Source of the DNA: Bifidobacterium breve
GTDB taxonomy: Bacteria > Actinomycetota > Actinomycetes > Nanopelagicales > Nanopelagicaceae
NCBI GenBank assembly: GCA_945881945.1
Contig: CAMCVO010000001.1
Location: forward strand, 62,001 to 126,000
Reading direction: 5' to 3'
DNA length: 64,000 nt
In this document: positions 19,103-29,649 of the stretch, one piece after another
How positions within the stretch are numbered: the first letter of the stretch is position 1
Layout of the letters: each line of letters starts with the position of its first letter
The notes under the pieces: model-generated
Seen by the model: the letters and a program-made list of their open reading frames with translations, nothing else
What the model was told of the DNA's origin: nothing
Databases searched by the model: none
Translations under genes and position numbers: made by a program

Positions 19103-20248
19103 TTACTTTTCCCCTTCAATCTCTTCCACCTCAATAAAATCATCATCGGCAGATATTGCCTTTAACTCTCTAACCTCACCAGGAGATTCTGGATACTCAA
19201 TTGCTAATTTATCCTTATCTCCAGTTACACCTAAGTTATGAATGCGCCGGGCAGGGCTTAACACTGTTCGCTCAGCGGTTGGAATTAAATCCTCATACGC
19301 TTTTGCAGTTGAGGAGATTGCTTTACCAACTGCCACAATTTTGCCATGCAAAAGTGTGATGTTCTTTAAGAAGGTATTTGCCACCTTTTGTATCTCATCT
19401 GCGTTATCAGCTAATTTATTTCTAGTAAATATATAACCAATGGTGCGAAGTAGGGCCATCATTGAGGTTGGGGTAGCAATAGTTACATTAACTTTAAAAG
19501 CTTTCTCTAGCATTGATGGATCAATTCTTAATGCCTCAGCTAACAAGGTTTCAAATGGCAGGAATAAAACTACAAAATCAGGTGAGCCCTGGGATTTGTG
19601 GTAACCGCGCTTGGCTAACGCCTCCACATGTTTTAACAAATCTTTACTATGTTGAGCCAAATACTCATCTCGCTGACTTTGCTCTTCAGTACCAAAGGCA
19701 TCTAAGAAGCGATCAAATGGAAATTTAGAGTCAATAAATATGGCGCTACCACCTGGCATCTTTACTGTGATATCTGGAATTCCAGATGAATCAGCATCGG
19801 TGGTAGATTTTTGCCGGCTGTACTCATGACCTTCGCGCAATCCAGCAGATTGTAAAAGTAACTCTAACTGCGCCTCACCAAACTTACCTCTGCTTTGGGT
19901 ATTAGATAAGGCCCCAGCAATCTTTTTTGTTTCATCAAAGATTGACTCACTAGCTCGTCTCATCTCATTAATTGTGGTTTCAAGTTTGGCCTCTGCTTGG
20001 GTTCGAATCCGATTAGCCTCAACTGATTGGGTGGAGAGTTTTTCAACTGTTGATTTCATGGCATTTAACTCAGCAGTTAACTTAATTGAGTTCTCGGTCT
20101 TACTTCGCTCATCAGCTAGCTGCTTTTTGTAATCATCCAGCAGGGTGCTATCGCCGCCATTGTTTTTATTTCGTAGGGCATTAAATAGGTATCCGATTGC
20201 TACTCCGGCAGTCAGGCCGATAAGCAGTGAGATGATCGAGGCGGGCAT
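19103..20248 (-). CDS. rmuC: RmuC family DNA recombination protein
   Basis: RmuC limits inversions at short inverted repeats and is thought to be a PD-(D/E)XK-type nuclease anchored in the membrane. The 381-residue protein has an N-terminal helix (about 4-22), a coiled coil (about 35-110), and the conserved core: RGKFGEAQLELLLQSAGL, DITVKMPGGSAIFIDSKFPFDRF and FVVLFLPFETLLAEAL. The D...D-x-K triad is visible in PDITV and IFIDSKF. The start is ATG at 20248, with a CACTAT -10-like hexamer 6 nt upstream. Confidence 0.92.
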   Translation of the reverse strand: MPASIISLLIGLTAGVAIGYLFNALRNKNNGGDSTLLDDYKKQLADERSKTENSIKLTAELNAMKSTVEKLSTQSVEANRIRTQAEAKLETTINEMRRASESIFDETKKIAGALSNTQSRGKFGEAQLELLLQSAGLREGHEYSRQKSTTDADSSGIPDITVKMPGGSAIFIDSKFPFDRFLDAFGTEEQSQRDEYLAQHSKDLLKHVEALAKRGYHKSQGSPDFVVLFLPFETLLAEALRIDPSMLEKAFKVNVTIATPTSMMALLRTIGYIFTRNKLADNADEIQKVANTFLKNITLLHGKIVAVGKAISSTAKAYEDLIPTAERTVLSPARRIHNLGVTGDKDKLAIEYPESPGEVRELKAISADDDFIEVEEIEGEK

Positions 20249-20299
20249 GGGGTTATAGTGGCAGGAAGTTCTGACAATCTTGCGTAGGCTTAACCCCTT

Positions 20300-21373
20300 G
20301 TGAGCCTTTCAATCGGAATCGTCGGCCTGCCAAATGTGGGTAAATCCACCCTGTTTAATGCGCTGACCAAAAACAATGTCTTAGCTGCTAACTACCCCTT
20401 TGCCACCATTGAACCCAATGTTGGTGTGGTGGGTGTGCCAGATGAACGCCTTGCTGTCTTAGCCAAAATATTCACCTCCGAAAAAATCCTGCCAGCTGCG
20501 GTCTCATTTGTTGATATCGCCGGAATTGTTAAAGGTGCCTCAGAGGGAGCTGGGCTAGGTAATAAATTCCTAGCAAATATCAGAGAGTCAGATGCGATCT
20601 GCCAAGTAATTAGAGTTTTCAAAGATGGGGATGTAGTCCATGTTGATGGAAATGTTGATCCTAAAAAAGATATGGAGACAATTAATACTGAGCTTTGCTT
20701 AGCAGATCTACAAACCTTAGAAAAAGCTATCCCACGTCTGGAAAAAGAGGTTAGAACTGTTAAAGAAAAGGCGCCAGTATTAGCTGCGGCAAATGAGGCA
20801 GCTGCAGTTTTAAACAATGGCCAACTTCTGCGAGGCAGCAAGGTAGATATTGCAGCCATTTCAGAGTTGCAGTTATTAACTGCTAAACCATTTTTATATG
20901 TATTTAATGTTGATGCCGCTGAGTTAGCAGATAGCAAATTACGAGATGAGTTAGCAGCTCTAGTAAAGCCAGCAGAGGCGATCTTTTTAGATGCAAAGAC
21001 TGAGGCAGAGCTAGCTGATTTAGATGAGGTAGATGCGCTGGAATTGCTCAAAACAATTGGTTTAACCGAGCCAGGATTAACCACATTAGCAAGAGTTGGT
21101 TTTAATACATTAGGATTACAGACATATCTGACCGCAGGGCCTAAAGAGGCCAGAGCGTGGACGATTCATAAAGGTGATACTGCCCCAGCTGCAGCTGGAG
21201 TAATTCACACTGATTTTCAAAAAGGATTTATCAAGGCAGAGGTTGTGGCCTTTGATGATTTAGTAGCTGCTGGATCAATGGTGCAAGCCCGCGCCAATGG
21301 CAAGGTGCGAATGGAAGGTAAGGATTACGTGATGGCCGATGGTGATGTAGTGGAGTTTAGGTTTAATGTCTAA
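20300..21373 (+). CDS. ychF: Redox-regulated ATPase YchF
   Basis: Obg-family P-loop protein that prefers ATP and binds ribosomes, linked to stress and translation control. It is 357 residues. G1 is GLPNVGKST (about 8-16), the switch region is NYPFATIEPNVGVV, G3 is VDIAGIVKGASEGAGLGN, and the altered G4 is NVDAAE. The C-terminal TGS domain ends the protein (AWTIHKGDTAPAAAGVIHTDF, then VMADGDVVEFRF). The start is GTG, with TAGGCT 9 nt upstream. The stop overlaps the typA start by 8 bp. Confidence 0.97.
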   Translation: MSLSIGIVGLPNVGKSTLFNALTKNNVLAANYPFATIEPNVGVVGVPDERLAVLAKIFTSEKILPAAVSFVDIAGIVKGASEGAGLGNKFLANIRESDAICQVIRVFKDGDVVHVDGNVDPKKDMETINTELCLADLQTLEKAIPRLEKEVRTVKEKAPVLAAANEAAAVLNNGQLLRGSKVDIAAISELQLLTAKPFLYVFNVDAAELADSKLRDELAALVKPAEAIFLDAKTEAELADLDEVDALELLKTIGLTEPGLTTLARVGFNTLGLQTYLTAGPKEARAWTIHKGDTAPAAAGVIHTDFQKGFIKAEVVAFDDLVAAGSMVQARANGKVRMEGKDYVMADGDVVEFRFNV

Positions 21374-23264
21374 AAAACAAGCGCACTTAAAAGATTTGCC
21401 AGTTAAAAAACGAGAAGATCTTCGTAACGTAGCAATTATTGCTCACGTAGATCATGGCAAGACAACTTTAGTTGATGCCATGCTTTGGCAATCTGGTGCA
21501 TTTGCCGCGCATAAAAAGCAAGATGAAGGCCAAGATCGCATGATGGATTCCATGGATCTAGAGCGGGAAAAAGGAATTACTATTTTGGCAAAAAATACTG
21601 CGGTAAAACGTGGGCAAACCATTGTAAATATCATCGATACTCCAGGACACGCTGATTTTGGTGGCGAGGTAGAGCGCGGATTAGAGATGGTCGATGGCGT
21701 AATTTTGTTAGTTGATGCCTCAGAGGGTCCATTGCCACAAACACGATTTGTACTTCGCAAAGCACTGCAAAAAAATCTGCCAGTAATTTTAGTAATTAAC
21801 AAAGTTGATCGACCAGATTCTCGAATTGCAGAGGTTGTTGATGAGGCTTACGCACTCTTTTTAGATTTAGATGCCAATGAGGATCAGATTGAGTTTCCAA
21901 TTGTTTACGCATCTGCCAAAGCTGGTAAAGCATCCCTTGATCGACCAGCAGATGGTGGCATGCCAAATAAAGAGAACTTAGATGTTTTATTTGACACAAT
22001 ATTTTCTGCTATTCCAGCACCGGAATACCATGAGGGTGCACCACTGCAAGCACATGTAACAAACCTTGATTCATCTCCTTTCTTAGGTCGTCTTGCATTA
22101 TGTCGAGTTCGGGAAGGTGTTATAAAGAAGGGTCAATCAGTAATGTGGATTAAAACTGATGGCTCAACTGAGCGAGTAAAGGTTTCAGAGTTATTAATTA
22201 CTGAAGCTCTAGAGCGAGTGCCAGCACTTGAGGCCCACCCAGGTGACATTATTGCGGTGGCTGGAATTGAAACTATTACCTTAGGTGAAACACTTGCTGA
22301 TTTAGAAAATCCTCATGCGCTGCCATTAATCACCGTTGATGAGCCAAGTATCTCTATGACTATTGGTATTAATACCTCACCCCTTGCCGGAAAAAGTGGC
22401 AATAAGTTAACCGCTCGACAAGTTAAGGGCCGGCTTGATTCCGAGTTGGTTGGAAATGTATCTCTTCGAATATTAAATACTGATCGCCCAGATACCTGGG
22501 AGGTGCAGGGAAGAGGTGAGTTACAACTTGCAGTATTAGTTGAGATTATGAAGCGAGAAGGTTTTGAGTTAACAGTTGGTAAGCCACAGGTTGTTACCAA
22601 GATGGTGGATGGCAAGATTCATGAGCCAATGGAGCGGTTATCAATTGATGCACCTGAGGAGTATTTAGGTGTGATTACCCAGTTGATGGCACTTCGTAAA
22701 GGGCGAATGGAGCAGATGGTTAACCATGGCACTAGTTGGATAAGGCTTGATTACCGAGTTCCATCCCGTGGCTTAATTGGTTTTAGAACTGAGTTTTTAA
22801 CTGAGACACGTGGAACTGGATTACTTCACCATGTATTTGATGGTTATGAGGCATGGCATGGTGAGCTGCGCACTCGCTCAACTGGATCATTAGTTTCAGA
22901 TCGAATGGGATCAGTTACCAGCTACGCCCTTTATGGCACTCAAGATCGCGGCTCAATATTTGTTGAACCAGGGGATGAGGTTTATGAGGGAATGGTTATT
23001 GGTGAGAACTCACGAAGTGAAGATATGGATGTTAACTGCGTAAGGGAGAAGAAGTTAACAAATATGCGAGCCTCCGGTACTGATGAATCAGAGCGATTAA
23101 TTCCGGCAAAGAAATTAAATATGGAGGGCGCGCTTGAATTTTGTCGTGAGGATGAGTGTGTTGAGGTAACCCCGGCGGTAGTTCGAATTCGTAAGGTAAT
23201 TTTGGATGGATCAACTAGGGCTCGAATCACCTCAAAGGCAAAGCGAACCAACGAGAATTCATAA
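21366..23264 (+). CDS. typA: Ribosome-associated GTPase TypA/BipA
   Basis: Translational GTPase related to EF-G that assists 50S assembly and stress growth. It is full length at 632 residues. G1 is HVDHGKTTLVDAML (about 26-39), then REKGITILAKNT, G3 DTPGHADFGGEVER and G4 NKVDRPDSR. The BipA-specific C-terminal part shows YRVPSRGLIGFRTEFLTETRG and DGYEAWHGELRTRSTGSLVSD. It is translationally coupled to ychF by the 8-bp overlap, an unusual but plausible pairing. Confidence 0.97.
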   Translation: MSKKQAHLKDLPVKKREDLRNVAIIAHVDHGKTTLVDAMLWQSGAFAAHKKQDEGQDRMMDSMDLEREKGITILAKNTAVKRGQTIVNIIDTPGHADFGGEVERGLEMVDGVILLVDASEGPLPQTRFVLRKALQKNLPVILVINKVDRPDSRIAEVVDEAYALFLDLDANEDQIEFPIVYASAKAGKASLDRPADGGMPNKENLDVLFDTIFSAIPAPEYHEGAPLQAHVTNLDSSPFLGRLALCRVREGVIKKGQSVMWIKTDGSTERVKVSELLITEALERVPALEAHPGDIIAVAGIETITLGETLADLENPHALPLITVDEPSISMTIGINTSPLAGKSGNKLTARQVKGRLDSELVGNVSLRILNTDRPDTWEVQGRGELQLAVLVEIMKREGFELTVGKPQVVTKMVDGKIHEPMERLSIDAPEEYLGVITQLMALRKGRMEQMVNHGTSWIRLDYRVPSRGLIGFRTEFLTETRGTGLLHHVFDGYEAWHGELRTRSTGSLVSDRMGSVTSYALYGTQDRGSIFVEPGDEVYEGMVIGENSRSEDMDVNCVREKKLTNMRASGTDESERLIPAKKLNMEGALEFCREDECVEVTPAVVRIRKVILDGSTRARITSKAKRTNENS

Positions 23265-23317
23265 CCATTATTGGGTAATAAAGCGGTAATGTCAGAGCTG
23301 CCTTGTTAAATTAGGCT

Positions 23318-26300
23318 GTGGCCAGTGCAAAAAGTAGTATCGAGTTAAATCTAGTTAGAGCTACACAAACTAATTCTGCGATACCAAATGAGAGATTAAC
23401 CTCTGAGCAATTAAAGATAATAAATCACAGCGGCTCAAGATTATTAGTTCTAGGCCAGGCAGGTAGTGGCAAAACCACCACATTAATTGCTGCAATCGCA
23501 CACCGCATTTCCCAAGGTGTTAATCCAAATGCAATCTTGGCAATTACCTATGGCAGAGAAAGCGCTAGCAAATTACGAGATCAAATCGCCTCAGCTAACC
23601 CAACTTTGCACACAGTGGCTGAACCAATTGCTCGAACCTTTCACTCAATTGCATTTATGATTTTAAATGATCCAATTAATATCGAAAGTGCTGGTGAAAA
23701 AAGATTTGTGCTGCTATCTGGCGCAGAACAGGATGCTCAGATAAGGCAGCTATTGGAGTTAGATGCTGCAAATCCAGGTAGTACTTTGTGGCCAGCGGAG
23801 TTGATCCCAGCCCTTACCACCAGAGGTTTTGCTAAAGAGGTGCGCGAATTTATAAGTCGAGCTACCGAACGGGGCAGCTCACCTGAAGAGTTAGCCTCCT
23901 TTGCTAAAAAGTATGATCAAAAGTATTGGCCAGCTATCTGTGAGTTTTGGCAAAAGTATAAAGATGCGATGGCATTACGTGATGGCACTACCTCACACTC
24001 ATTTAATCGAGTAGACCCTAGTGAAATTATAGTTTTAGCAGCTGAAAAACTTGAGGCCAACCCAAAATTGTTAGAGAAGTATCGCAAGATCTTTGAAGTT
24101 ATTTATGTTGATGAGTTTCAAGAGTCAGATCGTGCCCAGCGTAAATTGCTGCAACTACTTAGCTCACAAGAGTTGGTGATATTTGCCGATTCAGAGAGTG
24201 CGGTAGGAAGATTTAGGGGAGCAGATCCAGATAATTTAATTAATGATTTAGATAACTTTGAGATTAAAAATAAGATCACTTTGCAAATTAGATTACGAGA
24301 TAATCCTGCGCAAGAGGTGGTGCTGCTAAGTAGTGTTAGCGAAGAGGCAAATTTTATTGCCCATCAATTTAGATCAGCTCACCTAACTTTAGGAATCCCC
24401 TGGTCTGAGATGGCGGTAATTGTTAGATCCCCTGGTGCTCAAATAAACGCCCTACAACGTGCCTTTGCTATGAACTCAATTCCAGTTGAGATAGATGCAC
24501 AAGCTCTCTCCCTCGGAGATAACCCAGCGATTAAACCAATTATTACCATCGCGCAAATTGCAGTTGGTCAATTAAAACTAATTGCTAGCAATTGGGATCA
24601 AATTGAGGAGTTGTTAAAGAGTGAGTTTGCTGGCGCTGATGCCATCTCAATTAGGCAGATGCGAATTGCCCTAACTAAGGCGCAAAAAGGTGATCAGGTT
24701 AAAAACTCAACTGAGTTGATTTTAGATGCACTCACCGCACCAACTGCTGATCTGCCATGGGAGGAGTTAACTAGCCTTAAGCGAATAAATGATTTAATTA
24801 AAGAGGGGAGGAAAATATTAAGTAAGTCATCTGATATTTCAGATCTTTTATGGAGTATTTGGAGTAATGGCAAAAATTTTGAGGGTGAATTAATCTCACA
24901 AAGTTGGCAGCAGACAGCACTTGCTGGTGGCACAAGAGGTGGCGTAGCTGATCAAAATCTAGATGCGGTAATTACCTTATTTGAAGTTGCTAGAAGATTT
25001 AGCCAGCGCCTGCCTGGTGCTAAGCCATCCTTATTTATAGATCAACTATTGGGAGAGAAGATTCTCTCCGACAGCATTACTGCAACTGCTCAGCGCGGTG
25101 AGGTAGTTAAGGTTTTAACTGTTCACTCCGCCAAAGGTTTAGAGTGGCAATTTGTTGCCTTAGCTGGCATGCAAGAGGGTAGTTGGCCTAATTTAAAGCA
25201 ACGCGGCTCCTTACTTGGTAGTGAGCGGTTGGTTGAGATATTCAGGCATGGCATAAGTAATGCTCAGCAGTTAGATGCTATTTCAGCAGCTGGCTTATCC
25301 CAGGATGAGAAGAGATTGTTGAATGTTGCATTAAGTAGAGCAAGTAAAAAGGTGTTAATTACTGCCGTAGCTCATGAAGATAATCAGCCCTCTAGATACT
25401 TTGAGCAGTTAGCACCGGAAGATATTCAATTTTCACAAACTCAAAGATCTATTACCCAACCGGCATTAGTGGCAGCACTTCGGCGAATGGCAACCGTTGC
25501 AAGCAAAGAAGATGTTGAATTTGCTGCCCGGGCGTTAAAAACCTTAGCTGCTAATGGAGTTAGAGCAGCTGATCCAAAAAATTGGGTAGGTATTGCACCT
25601 GCTTCAACGCAGTCGCCAGTAATTGCTGAAAATGAACAACTTCGAATCTCACCTAGCTCACTTGAAAGCTTTACTGAGTGCGGATTGAAGTGGATGTTAG
25701 AACAAAGTGGTGGCAAAGATGCTGATTCCACCGCACAAGTTCTTGGCTCTGCTATCCATGTAATTGCTGCCCAATTAAAAGATCAACCTGATCTTTCCTT
25801 AGAACAATTAGAGGCAAAGTTAAAGGGTGCTTGGTCATTAATTGATATGAATAAAGGCTGGATTAAAGATTACGAGTACCGCCGGGCTGCGCTAATGTTG
25901 CAAAAGTTTTATGGCTGGCACTTGAGTAACAAAAATAAGCTAATTGGGGTTGAAGAAAAATTTGAATTTAAGTTAGGAAATGCGATTGTTTCTGGCTCCA
26001 TAGATAGAGTGGAGTTAACAACTGAAGGCAAATATTACATTGTTGATTTAAAGACTGGCGCTACCCCCATCTCTTATGAGGATGCACAAAGTAATAAGCA
26101 ATTACAAAGTTACCAACTAGCTGTTGTTAATGATGGCTTTAAAAATAAGTTAGAGCACCAAGAGGTGGATGGTGCGCAATTAATCTTTGTTGGCGACCAT
26201 AAAGGCAAAGAAGCAAAGCCAAGACCGCAGGATCCAGTCGATGCTAAAGCGGTAAGTGATCAGATTGAAGAGATTGCAATCAAAATGAGTGATAAAAGTT

Positions 26301-26392
26301 TTGTGGCAATTATTAATGACCGTTGTCGAAGCTGTGCGGTTAAATCATCTTGCCCAATTCAACCTGCAGGTAAATCGGTGATTCAATCATGA
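23318..26392 (+). CDS. adnA: AdnA-like helicase-nuclease subunit
   Basis: First subunit of the AdnAB motor-nuclease that resects double-strand breaks in actinobacteria. The 1024-residue protein has an N-terminal UvrD-like motor with Walker A GQAGSGKTTT (46-55). Motif II is DEFQESDR and motif III (FADSESAVGRFRG) is poorly conserved, so this is probably the weaker motor. The C-terminal RecB-type nuclease has VSGSIDRVEL and YIVDLKTG. Cysteines in FTECGLKW and RCRSCAVKSSCP fit a 4Fe-4S cluster. The start is GTG with TAAATT 5 nt upstream. It overlaps adnB by 4 nt. Confidence 0.88.
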   Translation: MASAKSSIELNLVRATQTNSAIPNERLTSEQLKIINHSGSRLLVLGQAGSGKTTTLIAAIAHRISQGVNPNAILAITYGRESASKLRDQIASANPTLHTVAEPIARTFHSIAFMILNDPINIESAGEKRFVLLSGAEQDAQIRQLLELDAANPGSTLWPAELIPALTTRGFAKEVREFISRATERGSSPEELASFAKKYDQKYWPAICEFWQKYKDAMALRDGTTSHSFNRVDPSEIIVLAAEKLEANPKLLEKYRKIFEVIYVDEFQESDRAQRKLLQLLSSQELVIFADSESAVGRFRGADPDNLINDLDNFEIKNKITLQIRLRDNPAQEVVLLSSVSEEANFIAHQFRSAHLTLGIPWSEMAVIVRSPGAQINALQRAFAMNSIPVEIDAQALSLGDNPAIKPIITIAQIAVGQLKLIASNWDQIEELLKSEFAGADAISIRQMRIALTKAQKGDQVKNSTELILDALTAPTADLPWEELTSLKRINDLIKEGRKILSKSSDISDLLWSIWSNGKNFEGELISQSWQQTALAGGTRGGVADQNLDAVITLFEVARRFSQRLPGAKPSLFIDQLLGEKILSDSITATAQRGEVVKVLTVHSAKGLEWQFVALAGMQEGSWPNLKQRGSLLGSERLVEIFRHGISNAQQLDAISAAGLSQDEKRLLNVALSRASKKVLITAVAHEDNQPSRYFEQLAPEDIQFSQTQRSITQPALVAALRRMATVASKEDVEFAARALKTLAANGVRAADPKNWVGIAPASTQSPVIAENEQLRISPSSLESFTECGLKWMLEQSGGKDADSTAQVLGSAIHVIAAQLKDQPDLSLEQLEAKLKGAWSLIDMNKGWIKDYEYRRAALMLQKFYGWHLSNKNKLIGVEEKFEFKLGNAIVSGSIDRVELTTEGKYYIVDLKTGATPISYEDAQSNKQLQSYQLAVVNDGFKNKLEHQEVDGAQLIFVGDHKGKEAKPRPQDPVDAKAVSDQIEEIAIKMSDKSFVAIINDRCRSCAVKSSCPIQPAGKSVIQS

Positions 26393-29300
26393 CAATTAAG
26401 TACTCCGCACTTGAGATTGCAAAGAAAATATCTGCAATAGATCCTGCCTTTAGAGTGCCAACTGCTGAACAGATTCCAATTATTGAATCGCCCCTTACCC
26501 CAGCAGTGGTGATTGCAGGTGCTGGCTCTGGCAAAACTGAAACAATGAGTCAGCGCGTTTTATTCTTAGTAGCAAATTCAATTATTACTCCTAATCAATT
26601 ATTAGGTTTAACCTTTACTAGAAAGGCAGCTGGTGAGTTAGGAAAACGAGTTAAGTACCGACTTCGTCAATTGAAAAAGGCAGGTTTGTTACCAGATCAT
26701 TTAGATGAGTCTGAGTTAACTGTCTCTACCTATCACTCCTACGCCGGTAAAGTATTAGCAGATCATGCAATTCGAATCGGCATCGATGCTGATGCAGATC
26801 CAATTGGTGAGGCAGCAGCTTGGCAGATCGCCTTTGAAGAGGTGACTAGATTTTCTGGTAATGATTTACCAATCAATGGCTCAACTGCTTCTGTTGTGCA
26901 AGAGGTGATGGATTTATCAACTGGTCTAGCTGAAAATGATCGAAGCGCTGAGGAGATCATTGATTACACCCAAAAATTACTTTCCCAAATCTCACAATTT
27001 AGCGACCGCCAAACCATACCTGTTGTTGAGTTTAAAGAGGAGCTAAAGCAGCGGCTTGCGATTTTGCCAATAGTTGCCGCCTTTGATCATCGGCGAAAAG
27101 AAAGTGGCTTATTAACCTTTAATGATCATATGTCTATCGCTGCCAGATTAGTTAGCCAAAGTAAGGCAAGCCATAGTGATGATATCGGTGAGATTGAACG
27201 AGGTAAGTACAAGGTGGTACTACTAGATGAGTACCAAGATACTTCCTTTAATCAAATCAAATTTCTATCAAATCTTTATGGCAATAATCATCCAGTAACA
27301 GCAGTTGGTGACCCTAATCAGGCTATCTATGGCTGGCGCAGTGCTAGCTCTGAAACTCTAGATACCTTTTCACAATCTTTTAATAGTAAAGCATTGCGAT
27401 TTAATTTATTAACTACTTGGCGAAATGATCATGCGGTATTAGATCTTGCTAATGTGGTAATTGATCAAATCTCAACTGAAAAACAGATAGCGAAATTAAC
27501 CGCTCGGCCTAATGCTAAAACAGGTGAGGTAATTTGCGCTGTCTATGAAACACAGGCTCAAGAGGGTTCAGAGATAGCTGCATATTTTGCTACAAAATGG
27601 TTTGAAAAAGAGCGGGAGAATCTACCTGCTGATAAGAAATCAACCTTTGCAGTATTAGTTAGAAGTAGGTCTCAGATTGATTTGATTCAATCGGCCTTCA
27701 ACGAATTAAATATTCCAACTGATGTAGTTGGTGTTGGTGGCTTGATTAATACACCAGAGGTGGCTGACATCATTGCCCTCCTTCGCACCTTGACGATGCC
27801 TGAGTCTGGCACTGCGCTAATGAGGTTATTAACTGGTCCCCATTTAAATCTTGGGGCCAGAGATCTAATGGCGTTAGGTAGTTTTACAAAAGCTTTTGCT
27901 AGAGATAATGATTTCTCAAGGGGTGCGCAGTTAAAGCAAGCACTTGAGGAGGATATTGAGGTAGTTGCAACAGCAGATGAGTTTGCTACTGGCTCCATTA
28001 TTGAATCATTAGAGCAATTACTAATACTTACCCCTGCGCAATTAAACATGTATCAAAAAACACCAGAATTTAGTGCAGAAGGATTAGCTAGATTAAGAAA
28101 ATTCTCACTCTCACTTCGTTCACTGCGCCGTAATCTAAATGGTTCGATAACTGAGGCAATTATTGAGGCCTCGCAGTTTTTATCTTTAGACACTGAAGTT
28201 TTAGTAAGGGATGGCTGGCAAAATGGCCGAAGAAATATTGATCGCTTCTTAGATGAGGCGGCAAGGTTTCAGAAAAATGGCGGTGGCTTATTTAACTTCT
28301 TGCAATGGCTAAAGATTGCCCAAGATGCTGAAGGCGGCCTTAAGCCAGCTGAGGTTGATGTTAGAAGTGATGCAGTTCAGATATTAACCATCCATGCGGC
28401 AAAGGGTGCTGAATGGGATTATGTTGCGATACCAGGTTTAGCTGAGAAAAACTTTCCAAATATTGGTAAAAAATCAGATAACTGGATTACAAATGCCGGC
28501 AGTATTCCAGTGAGTATGCGTGGTGATTATCAGCAACTACCTTCAATTAACTTTGATAACTTTTCAACAAATAAAAATTTAAAGGATGGAATTGAAAGCT
28601 TTAGTGATCAATGGAAATCTCGCAAGGCAATGGAGGAGATGCGTCTGGCATATGTGGCTATTACCCGAGCAAAGCAGGGATTAATTTGCACTACCTCTCA
28701 CTTTAGAACTGGTGAAAATGCGGTAGCGCCAAGTCGATTATTTCAACTATTTGCTAATGCGCTAGGAAGTATTCCAGGTGGCAAGGTAATTGCTGATGAA
28801 CTAATTCCAGCTGGCATTAATCCAATGAAGGAAAATCCAATTACTGCTTACTGGCCAAGCCAAAGTAAAGAGGTAACAAAACTACGCGAAGTAGCTTCAG
28901 TAGTTGAAGTCAGTGAACCCTTTACTAAAAATGAGGTTGAACAGATAATAAAAAGCTCAGCAGATGAGGAGAAGGTTAGTTTATTGACCGATTTAGGGAT
29001 GATAATTAATGAGATTCAATCTAAAAGTAGTAAGCAAAATATTGTTTTACCAACTCGATTATCAGTATCAACGCTGCTCTATCTTGCAAATGATCCACAG
29101 GAATTAGCACTTAGGTTAAGAAGACCAATGCCAAATCACATTGATAAATACGCAAGGCGTGGAACAGAGTTTCACCTATGGCTTGAAAATCACTTTAAGC
29201 ACCCATCTTTGATCTCAATGGATGAGTTATTTAATAATGATTTATCAAGTGATCTCATGCAGGATGCACCCCTTGATAAGTTACAAAATGCCTGGCTGAG

Positions 29301-29649
29301 TAGTGATTGGGCTAATCGAGAGCCCGTTGCTGTTGAGGTTGGATTTGAAACCATGATTGATACCACGCTAATTCGAGGAAGAATTGATGCGGTGTATCAG
29401 ACAACTGCTGATCATTATGAGGTTGTGGATTGGAAAACTGGAAAGGTTAAATCAGGGCAGGATCTACAAACTGCTGCAATTCAACTTGCCATGTATCGAC
29501 TGGCCTATTCAAAACTTAAGAGTGTGCCAATCGAAAATATTTCAGCAGCTTTTCATTATGTAATTGATAATGAAACAGTTAGACCAGCTGATATTTTGAA
29601 TGAATCAGAGTTGATTGGCTTGGTCAGCAAAATTCCAATTCAGATCTGA
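26389..29649 (+). CDS. adnB: AdnB-like helicase-nuclease subunit
   Basis: Second AdnAB subunit, 1086 residues, probably the main 3'-5' translocase. Walker A AGAGSGKTET (43-52), motif Ia TFTRKAAGEL, motif II LLDEYQDTS, motif III AVGDPNQAIYGWRSAS, motif V ILTIHAAKGAEWDYVAIPG and motif VI AYVAITRAKQ are all canonical. The C-terminal RecB-like nuclease has ARRGTEFHLWLE, RGRIDAVYQ and YEVVDWKTGK with the D...D-x-K residues. It ends 10 bp into the converging EEP-family gene. Confidence 0.9.
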   Translation: MTIKYSALEIAKKISAIDPAFRVPTAEQIPIIESPLTPAVVIAGAGSGKTETMSQRVLFLVANSIITPNQLLGLTFTRKAAGELGKRVKYRLRQLKKAGLLPDHLDESELTVSTYHSYAGKVLADHAIRIGIDADADPIGEAAAWQIAFEEVTRFSGNDLPINGSTASVVQEVMDLSTGLAENDRSAEEIIDYTQKLLSQISQFSDRQTIPVVEFKEELKQRLAILPIVAAFDHRRKESGLLTFNDHMSIAARLVSQSKASHSDDIGEIERGKYKVVLLDEYQDTSFNQIKFLSNLYGNNHPVTAVGDPNQAIYGWRSASSETLDTFSQSFNSKALRFNLLTTWRNDHAVLDLANVVIDQISTEKQIAKLTARPNAKTGEVICAVYETQAQEGSEIAAYFATKWFEKERENLPADKKSTFAVLVRSRSQIDLIQSAFNELNIPTDVVGVGGLINTPEVADIIALLRTLTMPESGTALMRLLTGPHLNLGARDLMALGSFTKAFARDNDFSRGAQLKQALEEDIEVVATADEFATGSIIESLEQLLILTPAQLNMYQKTPEFSAEGLARLRKFSLSLRSLRRNLNGSITEAIIEASQFLSLDTEVLVRDGWQNGRRNIDRFLDEAARFQKNGGGLFNFLQWLKIAQDAEGGLKPAEVDVRSDAVQILTIHAAKGAEWDYVAIPGLAEKNFPNIGKKSDNWITNAGSIPVSMRGDYQQLPSINFDNFSTNKNLKDGIESFSDQWKSRKAMEEMRLAYVAITRAKQGLICTTSHFRTGENAVAPSRLFQLFANALGSIPGGKVIADELIPAGINPMKENPITAYWPSQSKEVTKLREVASVVEVSEPFTKNEVEQIIKSSADEEKVSLLTDLGMIINEIQSKSSKQNIVLPTRLSVSTLLYLANDPQELALRLRRPMPNHIDKYARRGTEFHLWLENHFKHPSLISMDELFNNDLSSDLMQDAPLDKLQNAWLSSDWANREPVAVEVGFETMIDTTLIRGRIDAVYQTTADHYEVVDWKTGKVKSGQDLQTAAIQLAMYRLAYSKLKSVPIENISAAFHYVIDNETVRPADILNESELIGLVSKIPIQI

